Positions 45,152 through 55,874 of a DNA stretch of 64,000 nucleotides are shown one piece after another. This DNA is from Zetaproteobacteria bacterium CG06_land_8_20_14_3_00_59_53. GTDB taxonomy: Bacteria; Pseudomonadota; Zetaproteobacteria; Mariprofundales; Mariprofundaceae. Numbering within the stretch: the first letter of the stretch is position 1; every line of letters begins with the position of its first letter. The notes beneath the pieces are model-generated. The model was not told where the DNA came from. It saw nothing but the letters and a program-made list of their open reading frames with translations, and did not search any database. The DNA is taken from contig PEWE01000002.1 of the NCBI GenBank assembly GCA_002779605.1, positions 124,001 through 188,000 on the forward strand, read 5' to 3'. The position numbers and the translations under genes are program-made.

Positions 45152-46723
45152 TTAGCGAACCAGGTCGTAGTTGTAGTCGGTCGTACCCATACCCATGGTT
45201 TCCTTGTCCAACTGCTCAAGGATGCTGTTCACCAGGGTGGTCAGGATGTACATCGCGCCCTCGTAGCCCAGCGTGGTCATGCGGTGCAGGTGATGCCGGT
45301 CGAAGATCGGGAAGCCGATGCGGATCAGCGGCACCTGGAACTCTTCACCCTTGTACTTGGTGTCGCGCTCGATGAACTTGCCGTAGCTGTTGCCGATCAT
45401 GAAATCCGGCTTGTTGGTGAACATCAGCGAACGGAAGTGCCACAGATCGCAACCGATATGCACCTGAGCATTCTTGCCGTAGGGCGACTCGGCCAGCATG
45501 GTTTCAATCGCCTTCTTCCAGCGCTTGTTGGCGTGGTTGCAGAGGATGTCGGTCGGCTCGGCTCCCAGTTCGAGCAGGAACTTGGTCATGCCCATCACAT
45601 AGTCGGCATCGCCGTAGAGAGCGAAGCGCTTGCCGTGCAGCCAGGCATGGCTATCGGTCATCATGTCCACCAGACGGCCGCGCTCCTTCTCAAGAGACGC
45701 CGAAACCGGCTTGCCGGTCAGCTCGGAAACCTTCATCAGGAAGGCATCGGTCCATTCCAGGCCCATCGGGATGTTCAGGGCAGGCACCTCGTGCTTCCAG
45801 GTGGTCTGCGCGAACTTCTTGGTCTTCACCAGCTGCCAGGGCTGCAGCAGCAGGGTGTCAATGGCGTTCGGGGTGTCCTTCATCTCCTCCAGCGACGTGC
45901 CGCCGGCATACATGCGGAACTGGCCGTCGGCCGGGGTATCCATCACCTCGGAAGGATCGGACAGCAGGCTGTATTCCACGCCCATCTCTTCCATCATGCG
46001 GCGCATGACGCGGTAGTTGCCGAGATAGGTCTCGAAGCCCGGCACGATGTTGATCTTGCCGTTGGAGCCGACCTTCTTGTCCTCCATCTCGTTGAGGGTG
46101 AAGTAACGCTGGATGCCCTCGAACATATTGTCCCAGCCGGTGGTGTGACTGCCGACGAAGCTCGGGGTATGGGCGAACGGGGTCGGGAAGTCCATCTCGA
46201 CGAAGCCTTCCTTTTTGGCATTGCCGATGAAGGCGTTCAGGTCGTCACCGATCACCTCGGCCATGCAGGTCGTGGAAACGGCGATCATCTCCGGCTTGTA
46301 CAGTGCCTTGGCATTCTCCAGGCCGTCCTTCATGTTTTTCTGGCCCCCGAACACGGCTGCGTCCTCGGTCATGGAATCCGATACGCAGGCGCACGGCTCC
46401 TTGAAATGACGGTTGAAGTAGGTGCGGAAGTAGGCCACGCAGCCCTGTGAACCATGCACATAGGGCAGGGTCTTCTCGAAGCCCAGGGCACACAACACCG
46501 CGCCCAGCGGCTGGCATGCCTTGGCGGGGTTGACGGTCAGCGCCTCGCGCTCGAAGTTGATCTTCTGGTACTCCTCGGTCGTGGTCCAGTCGAAGATCTC
46601 CTGGATCTTGCCGGCCTCGTGCTTCTCCTCGAAGTTGTTCTGCTTGTTGGCGAGGTTTGCCTTGTATTCGTCATCGCGAAACAGCGGGTAACTCGGCTTG
46701 ATGTTTTCTGCATTCTGACTCAT
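45152..46723 (-). CDS. nifK: NifK, MoFe protein beta subunit
   Basis: The 523-residue protein equals the Azotobacter NifK in length. P-cluster ligands fall at the same numbers: Cys70 (PAKACQPLG), Cys95 (GSQGCVAYF), Cys153 (STTCMAEV) and Ser188 (HTPSFVGSH). It pairs with NifD to form the alpha2beta2 MoFe protein that reduces N2. AGGAGAG precedes the ATG, and a 17-base sequence shared with the nifD leader lies just upstream. Confidence 0.98.
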   Translation of the reverse strand: MSQNAENIKPSYPLFRDDEYKANLANKQNNFEEKHEAGKIQEIFDWTTTEEYQKINFEREALTVNPAKACQPLGAVLCALGFEKTLPYVHGSQGCVAYFRTYFNRHFKEPCACVSDSMTEDAAVFGGQKNMKDGLENAKALYKPEMIAVSTTCMAEVIGDDLNAFIGNAKKEGFVEMDFPTPFAHTPSFVGSHTTGWDNMFEGIQRYFTLNEMEDKKVGSNGKINIVPGFETYLGNYRVMRRMMEEMGVEYSLLSDPSEVMDTPADGQFRMYAGGTSLEEMKDTPNAIDTLLLQPWQLVKTKKFAQTTWKHEVPALNIPMGLEWTDAFLMKVSELTGKPVSASLEKERGRLVDMMTDSHAWLHGKRFALYGDADYVMGMTKFLLELGAEPTDILCNHANKRWKKAIETMLAESPYGKNAQVHIGCDLWHFRSLMFTNKPDFMIGNSYGKFIERDTKYKGEEFQVPLIRIGFPIFDRHHLHRMTTLGYEGAMYILTTLVNSILEQLDKETMGMGTTDYNYDLVR

Positions 46724-46738
46724 TTTTCTCTCCTACAC

Positions 46739-46755
46739 GCCACCAATCTGTGGAC
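46739..46755 (-). repeat. 17-bp repeat in the nifD-nifK spacer
   Basis: GTCCACAGATTGGTGGC on the minus strand lies 16 bases before the nifK ATG. The same 17 bases occur in the nifH-nifD spacer. It can fold as CCAC-N6-GTGG. Confidence 0.85.
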
Positions 46756-46796
46756 GGTGTTTTTATTTGTTGTTCAGATGTACCTGAGTTCAGGAC

Positions 46797-46818
46797 CCGG
46801 CGGGGCGAACCCCGCCGG
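46797..46818 (-). other. Strong hairpin after nifD
   Basis: CCGGCGGGG-TTCG-CCCCGCCGG (minus strand) is a 9 bp perfect stem with a TTCG loop, 14 bases after the nifD stop and without a T-run. It is likely an mRNA processing or stability element. Confidence 0.7.
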
Positions 46819-46831
46819 CCTATCAGCGTTG

Positions 46832-48307
46832 TCAGGCTGCCTTGGCAGCGGCTTCGGACCCGGTGGCCTTCCATGGGGCGATCAGCTTGCCCCAGCAGGG
46901 ATTGTTCAGGGTCATGTCCATGTCGCGGGCGAAGATGGCGAAGCCGTCATAGCCGTGGTACGGACCGGAATAATCCCAGGAATGCATCTGGCGGAACGGG
47001 ATGCCCATCTTCTGGAAGATGTACTTCTCCTTGATGCCGGAACCGATCAGGTCCGGCTTGACCGCCTTGACGAATTCCTCGAACTCGTAGCCGGTCACGT
47101 CATCGTAGAGCAGCGTGGCATTACCCATTTCCTTGATGGTGCGGTCGTAGTCGTCGTTGTGGCCGAACTCGTAGCCGGCACCCACCACTTCCATACCGAG
47201 ATCCTCATAAGCACCGATGGTGTGACGCGGGCGCAGGCCGCCGACGTAGAGCATCACGCGCTTGCCTTCCAGACGCGGGCGGAACTTGGCGATGATCGGC
47301 TCCATTTCGGCGTTGTACTTGGCGATCACACGCTCTGCGCCTTCTTTGATCGAATCATCGAAGTAGGACGCGATCTTGCGCAGCGACTCGGCGATCTTGG
47401 TCGGGCCGAAGAAGTTGTACTCCACCCACGGGATACCGTACTTCTCTTCCATGTGGCGGGAGATGTAGTTCATCGAGCGATAGCAGTGCAGCAGGTTCAG
47501 CTTCACCTTCGGGGTCAGCTCCATCTCGGAGAGGGTGCCGTCACCGGACCACTGCGAAACCACGCGCAGACCCATCTCTTCAAGCAGGATGCGCGAGGAC
47601 CAGGCATCGCCGCCGATGTTGTAATCGCCGATGATGGATACGTCGTACGGGGTGGTCTGGAAGCTGTTGTCGTTATCGCGCGTCGGCAGCACCCAGTCGC
47701 GGATGGTGTCGTTGGCGATGTGGTGGCCGAGGGACTGAGACACACCGCGGAAGCCCTCACAACGAACCGGCACGACCGGCTTGTCGATTTCCTTGGACTT
47801 GCGCTTGGACACAGCCTCGATGTCGTCGCCGATCAGGCCGATCGGGCACTCGGACTGCACCGAGATACCCTTGTTCAGCGGGAACAGTGTATCGATTTCG
47901 CTGATCAGCTTATCGAGCTTCTTGTCGCCGCCGAACACAATATCCTTCTCCTGAAAGTCGGAGGTGAAATTCATCGTGCCGAAGGTGTTTACGCCGGTGG
48001 TCCCGACATAATAGTTACGACGACCGGCGCGGGAATACTGGCCGCAGCCGACAGGACCATGGGAAATGTGGATCATGTCCTTGATCGGACCCCACACCAC
48101 GCCCTTGGAACCGGCATAGGCACAGCCGCGGATGGTCATCACGCCGGGCAGCGACTTCTTGTTGGAAGTAATACATTTATTGGACTGCTCCAGCGTCGGA
48201 TCGTTGGCAGCAAGATGCTTGGCACGGTCCTTCTTCGCCTTCTCAGGATAGACTTCAAGTACTTCCTGAATCAGAGCCTCTGTTTGTTCTGTAGTCATGG
48301 TGCTCAT
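46832..48307 (-). CDS. nifD: NifD, MoFe protein alpha subunit
   Basis: The 491-residue protein carries all ligands at Azotobacter numbering: P-cluster Cys62, Cys88 and Cys154, FeMo-co ligands Cys275 (LLHCYRSMN) and His442 (MHSWDYSG), and the substrate-pocket residues Val70, Gln191 and His195. It is therefore a molybdenum nitrogenase, not the V or Fe-only type. Numbering agreement supports the ATG at 48307 over the one at 48298. AGGAGACGAAGA precedes it. NifD pairs with NifK. Confidence 0.98.
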   Translation of the reverse strand: MSTMTTEQTEALIQEVLEVYPEKAKKDRAKHLAANDPTLEQSNKCITSNKKSLPGVMTIRGCAYAGSKGVVWGPIKDMIHISHGPVGCGQYSRAGRRNYYVGTTGVNTFGTMNFTSDFQEKDIVFGGDKKLDKLISEIDTLFPLNKGISVQSECPIGLIGDDIEAVSKRKSKEIDKPVVPVRCEGFRGVSQSLGHHIANDTIRDWVLPTRDNDNSFQTTPYDVSIIGDYNIGGDAWSSRILLEEMGLRVVSQWSGDGTLSEMELTPKVKLNLLHCYRSMNYISRHMEEKYGIPWVEYNFFGPTKIAESLRKIASYFDDSIKEGAERVIAKYNAEMEPIIAKFRPRLEGKRVMLYVGGLRPRHTIGAYEDLGMEVVGAGYEFGHNDDYDRTIKEMGNATLLYDDVTGYEFEEFVKAVKPDLIGSGIKEKYIFQKMGIPFRQMHSWDYSGPYHGYDGFAIFARDMDMTLNNPCWGKLIAPWKATGSEAAAKAA

Positions 48308-48325
48308 TCTTCGTCTCCTGTCACT

Positions 48326-48342
48326 GCCACCAATCTGTGGAC
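48326..48342 (-). repeat. 17-bp repeat in the nifH-nifD spacer
   Basis: GTCCACAGATTGGTGGC on the minus strand lies 19 bases before the nifD ATG, identical to the copy before nifK (46739-46755). Confidence 0.85.
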
Positions 48343-48374
48343 AGTCTTAATTGAGGATGTGGGTCTAAATAGAG

Positions 48375-48427
48375 CTTTGCAGGGAGGTTGCCGGCCCCAC
48401 TGCCGGCAACCCCATAGCGCTGCAAAG
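48375..48427 (-). other. Extended stem-loop after nifH
   Basis: An inner perfect stem GGTTGCCGG/CCGGCAACC (48386-48411, 8-base loop) is enclosed by an outer stem CTTTGCAG/CTGCAAAG (48375-48382 with 48420-48427). It begins 15 bases after the nifH stop and has no T-run, as expected for a structure that protects nifH mRNA and limits read-through. Confidence 0.75.
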
Positions 48428-48441
48428 TGTTACGTTCGGAA

Positions 48442-49419
<978 letters not shown>

Positions 49420-49485
49420 TTACTGGACTTTTATATGTCGCTTTTGATTGTCGCAATTCACCATGTCGTACATATCCCTACAAAT

Positions 49486-49501
49486 TGTACGAACATCTAC
49501 A
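49486..49501. promoter_or_regulatory. NifA upstream activator site (nifH)
   Basis: TGTACGAACATCTACA fits TGT-N10-ACA, about 130 bp upstream of the predicted nifH start. A near miss with 13 spacer bases lies at 49465-49483. Confidence 0.72.
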
Positions 49502-49853
49502 GTCATTTTTTGAACCGGATCATGAAAGTCTGGTAGTGCATCTTTGCTTCGATATTTCCGATCGGGGAAAATTTCATGCGTCAATCAGATTCCATTTCAA
49601 ACGTCTGTTATTCGAGGATAAACACACATGAATTCCTCACCAAGTCTTTTTCGGGACATACATTGACGGGATAAGCATTTATCGGTGCAGCCGCTATGCT
49701 TCGCCGCGATGGGATCAGTGGCAGACAAACAGCCGTTTCACGACAGTGATGCAAAGGCGGAGATCGGACGGCTTAAAGAAAGCCTTCGTGAATGCATGCT
49801 GCGATAGTGTAGAGTCTTTTGAGAAATCATCAGATGATTCCGGAGCATCCATT
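49502..49853. other. Intergenic region between nifH and the P-type ATPase gene
   Basis: No convincing gene, RNA or repeat is seen here. It is AT-richer than the surroundings up to 49680. A small hairpin GATAA-GCAT-TTATC lies at about 49670-49683. No clear promoter for the ATPase gene could be picked out; the 5' extension of its frame from 49746 has no ribosome site. Confidence 0.5.
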
Positions 49854-52574
49854 ATGCAAGCCGATCTAAGACAACACTGGCACCACCTGCCCGGGGACGA
49901 AGTCCTTGAATTACTGGAAACCCGGCCCGACCGCGGGCTGGATACCTTTGCCGTGGAGGAGCGCAGGCTTCAATTCGGCTCGAATGTTCTGACCCGCAAA
50001 CGGCAACAGCACCCGCTCATCACCTTCCTGCTGCAATTCCATCAGCCGCTTATCTATATCCTGATCGCAGCCGGCAGCACCACCATGCTGCTCGGCGAGT
50101 GGATCGATACCTCTGTGATCTTCGGTGTGGTGCTGGTCAATGCGGTGATCGGCTATATGCAGGAAGCCAAGGCCATTCATGCCATTGAAGCGCTGGCCAG
50201 ATTCATGAGCAGCGAGGCAACGGTCATCCGTGCCGGTAAGAAACAGCGCATTGATGCAGAGGCCTTGTTGCCCGGAGATATCGTGCTGCTGCAATCCGGT
50301 GACAAGGTGCCGGCTGACCTGCGCCTGTTACGCAGTCGGGAACTGCAAATCGACGAATCAGCGCTGACCGGCGAATCGCTCCCCGTACACAAGCAACTCA
50401 CACCCCTTGCCCGCGACACCGCCCTGCCCGACCGCCTGAATATGGCCTATGCATCCACGCTGGTCACCCATGGTCAGGCTACGGGCGTGGTGATCGCCAC
50501 CGGAGATTCCACCGAGATCGGCCATGTACAGGAACTGATCAGCAACACCGAGCAACTCGCCACCCCGCTCACCCGTAAGATGGCCGAGTTCAGCAATGTT
50601 CTGCTCTACGTGATTATGGCACTGGCCGCCCTCACCTTCGGCGTCGGCATACTGCGTGGCGAAAGCTGGTTCGATATGTTCATGGCGGCTGTGGCACTCG
50701 CTGTAGGTGCCATCCCGGAAGGTCTGCCGGCGGCGATGACCATCACTCTGGCCATCGGCGTATCGCGCATGGCCAAACACCACGCCATCATCCGCAAGCT
50801 TCCCGCCGTGGAAACCCTGGGCAGCACCTCGGTGATATGTTCGGACAAAACCGGCACCCTGACCGAAAATCAGATGACCGTTGTCGGCATCCGCTGTGGC
50901 GATGCTGCCATTGAGGTCTCCGGCATCGGCTATGCCCCGGATGGTCAGCTCACACTCAACGGGGTTGAACTGAGCATCGATGCTTCCCCCGACCTCAAGC
51001 TCTGCCTGCTGGCAGGCTCGCTGTGCAACGATGCGATCCTCATCGAGGCTGACGGGCAATGGCGGGTCGAGGGCGACCCGACCGAGGGCGCACTGATCAG
51101 TTCATCAATGAAGGGCGGACTGCATCCGGACGCGCTGCTTGATGACTACCCTCAGGTGGACGTTCTGCCATTTGAATCCGAGCACCAGTTCATGGCCAGC
51201 CTGCATGAAGATATGCGCAGCGCACGGCATCTGATCATGGTGAAGGGCTCGCTGGAGAAGCTTCTGGCGCGTTGTAAGGATGAATATTCCGCAAACGCTG
51301 CCTCTCAACCGCTGCGCACGGAATTCTGGCATCGGCAGGCCGAAAGCATGGCCGCAGAAGGCCTTCGCGTTCTGGCTTTCGCCTTCCGGGAAGCCACGCC
51401 CGAGCAGCAGACTCTGGCGCACAGCGATATCACCGGCCTCACCCTGATCGGCCTGCAGGGCATGATCGATCCCCCCAGACCTGAAGCCGTGCACGCCGTG
51501 GAGGTCTGCCAGCGCGCCGGCATTCAGGTGAAGATGATCACCGGGGATCATGCCGTGACTGCGGCAACCATTGCCGACCGCATCGGCCTGCAGGGTGAGC
51601 GGGAGGCGGATGGACGGCTTGTGGTTATCAGCGGACCGGAGCTTGAGGCCATGAGCGATGCGGAACTCACCGCACGGGTCAACCGGATTGCCGTATTCGC
51701 GCGCGTCGCCCCCGAACAGAAGCTGCGTCTGGTCAAGGCATTGCAGGCCAACGGCCATGTGGTGGCCATGACCGGTGACGGCATCAACGATGCCCCTGCC
51801 CTGCGTCGTGCCGATATCGGCACGGCCATGGGTCGTGGTGGCACCGAGGTGGCCAAGGAAGCTGCCGATATGGTGCTCACACAGGATAATTTCGCAGCCA
51901 TCGAGGCGGCTGTGGAGGAAGGCCGGGGCGTATACGACAATCTGGTGAAATTCATCGCCTGGACGCTGCCCACCAATCTCGGTGAAGGCATGGTGATTCT
52001 GGCTGCCATCATGGCCGGGGCGACGCTGCCCATCCTTCCGGTGCAGATCCTGTGGATCAACATGACCACTGCGGTACTGCTCGGTCTGATGCTGGCCTTT
52101 GAGCCCAAGGAACAGGGCCTGATGCTCCGCCTGCCAAGGGCACCGGATCAACCCGTGCTGACCCGTGAACTTGTCGGCCGTATCGTGCTGGTGGGTGTGC
52201 TTCTGCTGATCGGTGCCTTCGGCCTGTTTGAATGGGAACTGCAACACGGCGAAAGCGAAGCGGCAGCTCGTACGGTTGCGGTGAATGTGTTCGTGTTTGT
52301 CGAACTGATCTATCTGTTCAACTGTCGTTCGCTGTCGCAATCCATGATCAGTCAGGGGCTGTTCTCCAATCGCTGGCTGCTGGCCGGTGTGCTGCTGATG
52401 ATCGTGCTGCAATTGCTGTTCACCTACCTGCCTGTAATGAACATCGCCTTCAGCAGTGAACCCATCGGCTGGCCGGAATGGCTGCTGATTCTGGCCTTCA
52501 GCTTGATGGTTTACGGCATCGTCGGCCTCGAGAAGTGGTGGCGCAGAAAAACATCAGCCACACCTTCCGTTTAG
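49854..52574 (+). CDS. P-type cation-transporting ATPase (Ca2+-ATPase-like, type II)
   Basis: The protein of about 906 residues has the type II order: cation ATPase N-terminal domain, membrane segments, actuator TGES loop ([11 protein letters not shown]), the ion-site motif AIPEGLPA in segment 4, phosphorylation site [10 protein letters not shown], and hinge [18 protein letters not shown], then about six C-terminal membrane segments. The ion cannot be fixed from sequence; Ca2+ or Mg2+-type export or uptake is possible. The ATG at 49854 follows GGAG. It is not an obvious nif gene and has no sigma-54 promoter. Confidence 0.9.
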   Translation: MQADLRQHWHHLPGDEVLELLETRPDRGLDTFAVEERRLQFGSNVLTRKRQQHPLITFLLQFHQPLIYILIAAGSTTMLLGEWIDTSVIFGVVLVNAVIGYMQEAKAIHAIEALARFMSSEATVIRAGKKQRIDAEALLPGDIVLLQSGDKVPADLRLLRSRELQIDESALTGESLPVHKQLTPLARDTALPDRLNMAYASTLVTHGQATGVVIATGDSTEIGHVQELISNTEQLATPLTRKMAEFSNVLLYVIMALAALTFGVGILRGESWFDMFMAAVALAVGAIPEGLPAAMTITLAIGVSRMAKHHAIIRKLPAVETLGSTSVICSDKTGTLTENQMTVVGIRCGDAAIEVSGIGYAPDGQLTLNGVELSIDASPDLKLCLLAGSLCNDAILIEADGQWRVEGDPTEGALISSSMKGGLHPDALLDDYPQVDVLPFESEHQFMASLHEDMRSARHLIMVKGSLEKLLARCKDEYSANAASQPLRTEFWHRQAESMAAEGLRVLAFAFREATPEQQTLAHSDITGLTLIGLQGMIDPPRPEAVHAVEVCQRAGIQVKMITGDHAVTAATIADRIGLQGEREADGRLVVISGPELEAMSDAELTARVNRIAVFARVAPEQKLRLVKALQANGHVVAMTGDGINDAPALRRADIGTAMGRGGTEVAKEAADMVLTQDNFAAIEAAVEEGRGVYDNLVKFIAWTLPTNLGEGMVILAAIMAGATLPILPVQILWINMTTAVLLGLMLAFEPKEQGLMLRLPRAPDQPVLTRELVGRIVLVGVLLLIGAFGLFEWELQHGESEAAARTVAVNVFVFVELIYLFNCRSLSQSMISQGLFSNRWLLAGVLLMIVLQLLFTYLPVMNIAFSSEPIGWPEWLLILAFSLMVYGIVGLEKWWRRKTSATPSV

Positions 52575-52701
52575 TAATAAAACCGTCCCAAAGCCCGACT
52601 CAGGAACACGGCCGGGACATCCATGCTGCGTTCATCTTACCAGATGCATCATCCGGATCCGGCCTGAAGAAATGTTTTTAATACATACAGGAGTCAGATA
52701 C

Positions 52702-53757
52702 ATGAAATTATTACTGCATATCAACCGACTGGGATTGGCCATCATCATCGCCATGGCGGCGTTGCTGACCTCCGCACAAGCGGCCGAACAAAAGGCTGTG
52801 TTTGCCGGCGGCTGTTTCTGGTGCATGGAAAAACCATTTGAGCATCTGCCGGGAGTCTCCGCTGTGATTTCAGGCTATACGGGCGGACATACCGTCAACC
52901 CCACCTATGCCAACTATGCGCAGGGCGGTCATGTCGAGGTGATCGAGATAAGCTTCGACCCGCAGAAGATCAGCTACAGGCAGTTGCTGGATGTCTACTG
53001 GCGGCAGATCAACCCGACCGATGCGGGTGGCCAGTTCGTGGATCGCGGCCCGCAATATGCTTCGGCGATTTATTATTTGGATACGGAACAGAAAACAGAG
53101 GCCGGGGCTTCGAAGGCAGTCATGGATGCAAGCGGTCGCTTTGGCAAACCCATCGTCACGCCCATCAAGCCTGCCGCCACCTTCTATCCGGCAGAGGAGT
53201 ATCATCAGGACTTCTACAGCAAGAATCCGGTGCGCTACTGGTATTACCGCAGCCGATCGGGTCGCGACGACTATCTGGAAAGCATCTGGGGAACGGATGA
53301 CAACAAGGGCAAGGAGAAGAACATGGACAAGCAGAGCCTGAAACAAAGCCTCACGCCACTGCAATACGAGGTGACACAGGAGAACGGCACGGAGCCGGCC
53401 TTCCACAACACCTACTGGGACAACCATGCTGCCGGCATCTACGTGGACATCGTATCCGGTGAACCGCTGTTCAGCTCCGGTGACAAATTCGATTCCGGTA
53501 CCGGCTGGCCGAGTTTCAGCAAACCGCTGGTACCTGACAATGTTGTTGAGAAAACCGACAAATCCTGGTTCATGACCCGCACCGAGGTGCGCAGCAACAA
53601 AGCGAATTCCCATCTGGGACATGTGTTCAGCGACGGTCCCGCACCCACCGGGCTGCGCTACTGCATCAACTCGGCAGCGCTACGCTTCATCCCTGCCGCG
53701 GAGCTTGAGAAGAACGGCTATGCAGATCTTGCCCCGCTGTTCAAAGACGGAAAATAA
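52702..53757 (+). CDS. msrAB: Secreted MsrA-MsrB fusion, methionine sulfoxide reductase
   Basis: The 351-residue protein repairs both stereoisomers of methionine sulfoxide. A signal peptide ([19 protein letters not shown]) is followed by MsrA with GGCFWCME at about residues 36-43 and EEYHQDF, then a linker rich in Lys, and MsrB from about residue 215 with [14 protein letters not shown] and the catalytic [11 protein letters not shown]. The MsrB domain lacks the two CxxC zinc motifs. The signal peptide makes it periplasmic, where oxidised proteins near the membrane would be repaired. Confidence 0.92.
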   Translation: MKLLLHINRLGLAIIIAMAALLTSAQAAEQKAVFAGGCFWCMEKPFEHLPGVSAVISGYTGGHTVNPTYANYAQGGHVEVIEISFDPQKISYRQLLDVYWRQINPTDAGGQFVDRGPQYASAIYYLDTEQKTEAGASKAVMDASGRFGKPIVTPIKPAATFYPAEEYHQDFYSKNPVRYWYYRSRSGRDDYLESIWGTDDNKGKEKNMDKQSLKQSLTPLQYEVTQENGTEPAFHNTYWDNHAAGIYVDIVSGEPLFSSGDKFDSGTGWPSFSKPLVPDNVVEKTDKSWFMTRTEVRSNKANSHLGHVFSDGPAPTGLRYCINSAALRFIPAAELEKNGYADLAPLFKDGK

Positions 53758-53853
53758 CGATGCATGCATAATACCTGACTAAAATTGAGGTAATGACGCT
53801 GTCAAAGTCGACTGATACCATTTATGCATAATCCATTTTAAATGAGGAACAAC

Positions 53854-54273
53854 ATGAAAATCACCTCAGGTATCAAGAAAACCGTAGCAACCATTGACGA
53901 AAACCACACCGTCCTTGAAGCCGCCAAGCTGATGACCGAGAACTACATCGGCTCGGTGGTGGTCACCAGCCATTCGCGTATTGTCGGCATCTTCACCGAA
54001 CGCGAACTGATGATGCGCGTCATCGGCAAGGGTCGCGAGCCGGGCACCGTGAAGATCAAGGATGTGATGCATACCGATCATCTGAAGATCGGCTCCGAAG
54101 CTACCTGTGACGAAGCCCTGCAGCGCATGGAAGAAAAACGATGTCGCCACCTGCTGGTCTTCGACGGCGATGAATTCGTCGGCCTGATCTCGCTGCGCGA
54201 CATCGTTGTCCTGACCCTGCAGGAAAAGGACGATCTGATCACCCAGCTTGAGGGCTATATCTCCGCCACCTAG
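53854..54273 (+). CDS. CBS-domain pair protein
   Basis: The 139-residue protein consists of two CBS motifs: TVLEAAKLMTENYIGSVVVTSHSRIVGIFTERELMMRVI and CDEALQRMEEKRCRHLLVFDGDEFVGLISLRDIV. Such stand-alone pairs bind adenine nucleotides and sense energy state. The ATG at 53854 has GAGGAAC upstream; an ATG at 53842 would include that site. No partner is evident and no signal to nif or hyp control is seen. Confidence 0.88.
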   Translation: MKITSGIKKTVATIDENHTVLEAAKLMTENYIGSVVVTSHSRIVGIFTERELMMRVIGKGREPGTVKIKDVMHTDHLKIGSEATCDEALQRMEEKRCRHLLVFDGDEFVGLISLRDIVVLTLQEKDDLITQLEGYISAT

Positions 54274-54470
54274 GCTTTTAACGCAGGATGGATTGGCCGG
54301 GTCTTTGCTAACCGGGTGTTCATCCACTATTCACTTCTCTGTGCAGACTGAACAAGTCGCGCCCTTTCCGACCGGGACGACAGTCAGCTGACAGAGAGCG
54401 GTGAGACACGCGAAGGTTTAACAACACATGGATAACGACAACACCCTGCCCACGGCAAGCGGAATCCGGC

Positions 54471-54812
54471 ATGCATGAGATGTCCTTGTGTGAAGGCGTG
54501 GTGCAATTGATCGAGGACCAAACCCGCAAACAGGGCTTTACGAAGGTAAGCACTGTATGGCTGGAAATCGGTGCACTGGCCGGGGTCGAGATCGAAGCGA
54601 TGCGTTTCAGTTTTGATGCCGTCGCGAAAGACACAGTCGCCGATGGAGCGCGACTGGAAATCATCGAAATTGCAGGCCGTGCACGATGCCCGGCCTGCAA
54701 GCAAACGGTACAGGTAACGGCCCGCTACGATGCCTGTCCAGAATGCGGGCACTATCCGCTGGAGATTTTAGCCGGTGAAGAGATGCGTATCAGTGAACTG
54801 GAGGTGCAGTAA
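54471..54812 (+). CDS. hypA: HypA, nickel donor for hydrogenase maturation
   Basis: HypA delivers nickel to the large subunit of [NiFe]-hydrogenase. The 113-residue protein starts [10 protein letters not shown], with the nickel-binding His2 preserved only when the ATG at 54471 is used, and carries the zinc motif CPAC...CPECG (residues about 73-92). It starts a compact hypABCDEF operon. The two preceding genes are in the same direction but separated by 197 bp. Confidence 0.95.
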   Translation: MHEMSLCEGVVQLIEDQTRKQGFTKVSTVWLEIGALAGVEIEAMRFSFDAVAKDTVADGARLEIIEIAGRARCPACKQTVQVTARYDACPECGHYPLEILAGEEMRISELEVQ

Positions 54813-55645
54813 TGTGCACGACATGCGGCTGCGGCCAGGGCGAAACAAAGATCGAGGGCGGGCAGCATCATGCTCACGACCACAGTCATGAACATGAACA
54901 TCCGCATACCCATGCTTTCGGGCACGGTGTCATGGCGGCTCATGCCCCTGGCGTGAGCCAATCCCGCATCCTGCGCATCGAACAGGACATCCTGAGCAAG
55001 AACAACGCCTATGCAGCCGACAACCGGCAGCAGTTCGCCGCTCGCGGCATGCTTGTGCTGAATCTGGTTTCCAGCCCCGGATCCGGCAAAACCACCCTGC
55101 TCACCCGCACCCTGACGGATATGCAGGCTGAAGTTCCCATGGCCGTCATCGAAGGCGACCAGCAGACGGTGCTCGATGCCGAGCGCATCCGTGCCACCGG
55201 CGTGAAAGCCATCCAGATCAATACCGGCAAGGGCTGCCATCTGGACGCCCATATGGTCGGGCATGCGCTGGAAAACCTGCAGGCCGAGGACAACAGCATG
55301 TTATTCATCGAAAATGTCGGCAATCTGGTCTGCCCCGCTTCCTTCGATCTGGGCGAGGCGCACAAGGTGGTCATCCTCTCGGTCACCGAGGGCGAGGATA
55401 AGCCGCTCAAGTATCCGGATATGTTCCATGCCGCCGATCTGATGCTGCTCAATAAAACCGACCTGCTGCCGCATCTGAATTTCGATGTTGAGCAGTGCAT
55501 CGCCCATGCACAGCGGGTGAACCCCGGCATCAGGGTGATGCAGGTATCCGCGTCAAGCGGCGAAGGCATGCGGAACTGGTACGACTGGCTGCGCGCTACA
55601 CACAGGATGATTCTGGATAGCGCTCCTGAAGCCATGGAGGCCTGA
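54812..55645 (+). CDS. hypB: HypB, GTPase for nickel insertion
   Basis: The 277-residue protein has a Cys- and His-rich N-terminus (CTTCGCG, then a His-rich [16 protein letters not shown] run to residue 36) for nickel storage, followed by a GTPase domain with P-loop [15 protein letters not shown], and NKTD. The His-run is longer than in E. coli HypB, so it may act as a nickel store as in nitrogen fixers. Its start overlaps the hypA stop by one base. Confidence 0.95.
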   Translation: MCTTCGCGQGETKIEGGQHHAHDHSHEHEHPHTHAFGHGVMAAHAPGVSQSRILRIEQDILSKNNAYAADNRQQFAARGMLVLNLVSSPGSGKTTLLTRTLTDMQAEVPMAVIEGDQQTVLDAERIRATGVKAIQINTGKGCHLDAHMVGHALENLQAEDNSMLFIENVGNLVCPASFDLGEAHKVVILSVTEGEDKPLKYPDMFHAADLMLLNKTDLLPHLNFDVEQCIAHAQRVNPGIRVMQVSASSGEGMRNWYDWLRATHRMILDSAPEAMEA

Positions 55646-55646
55646 G

Positions 55647-55874
55647 ATGTGCCTTGCTGTTCCCGCCAGAATCATATCGCTGGATAGCGCTGCAAATATG
55701 GCTGTGGTCGATCTTGACGGAATCCGTAAGGAAACGTCCACAATGCTGCTCGATTCAGTGAAGGTCGGCGACTATGTGCTGCTGCATGTCGGCTTTGCAC
55801 TTGAGGTCATCAACCCCGATGAAGCGGAAAGAACCCTGGCGATCTTCGCCGAGATGAGGGCCGACGCGCCATGA
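55647..55874 (+). CDS. hypC: HypC, chaperone for the Fe(CN)2CO unit
   Basis: The 75-residue protein starts MCLAVPARI with the essential Cys2, and contains DLDGIRKE and DYVLLHVGFALEVINPDEA of the family. HypC joins HypD to hold iron while CN and CO are added. The ATG is one base after hypB and its stop overlaps hypD as ATGA. Confidence 0.95.
   Translation: MCLAVPARIISLDSAANMAVVDLDGIRKETSTMLLDSVKVGDYVLLHVGFALEVINPDEAERTLAIFAEMRADAP

Noticed and set aside
44612-46450. A 612-residue open frame on the plus strand opposite nifK, nifT and nifY
   Set aside because: It is antisense to well-supported nif genes with full ligand sets. Its translation is rich in His, Gln, Val and Leu, as expected from the reverse strand of GC-rich codons, with no domain.
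51105-52412. A 435-residue minus-strand frame opposite the P-type ATPase
   Set aside because: Shadow of a clear ATPase with all catalytic motifs; no ribosome site or family resemblance.
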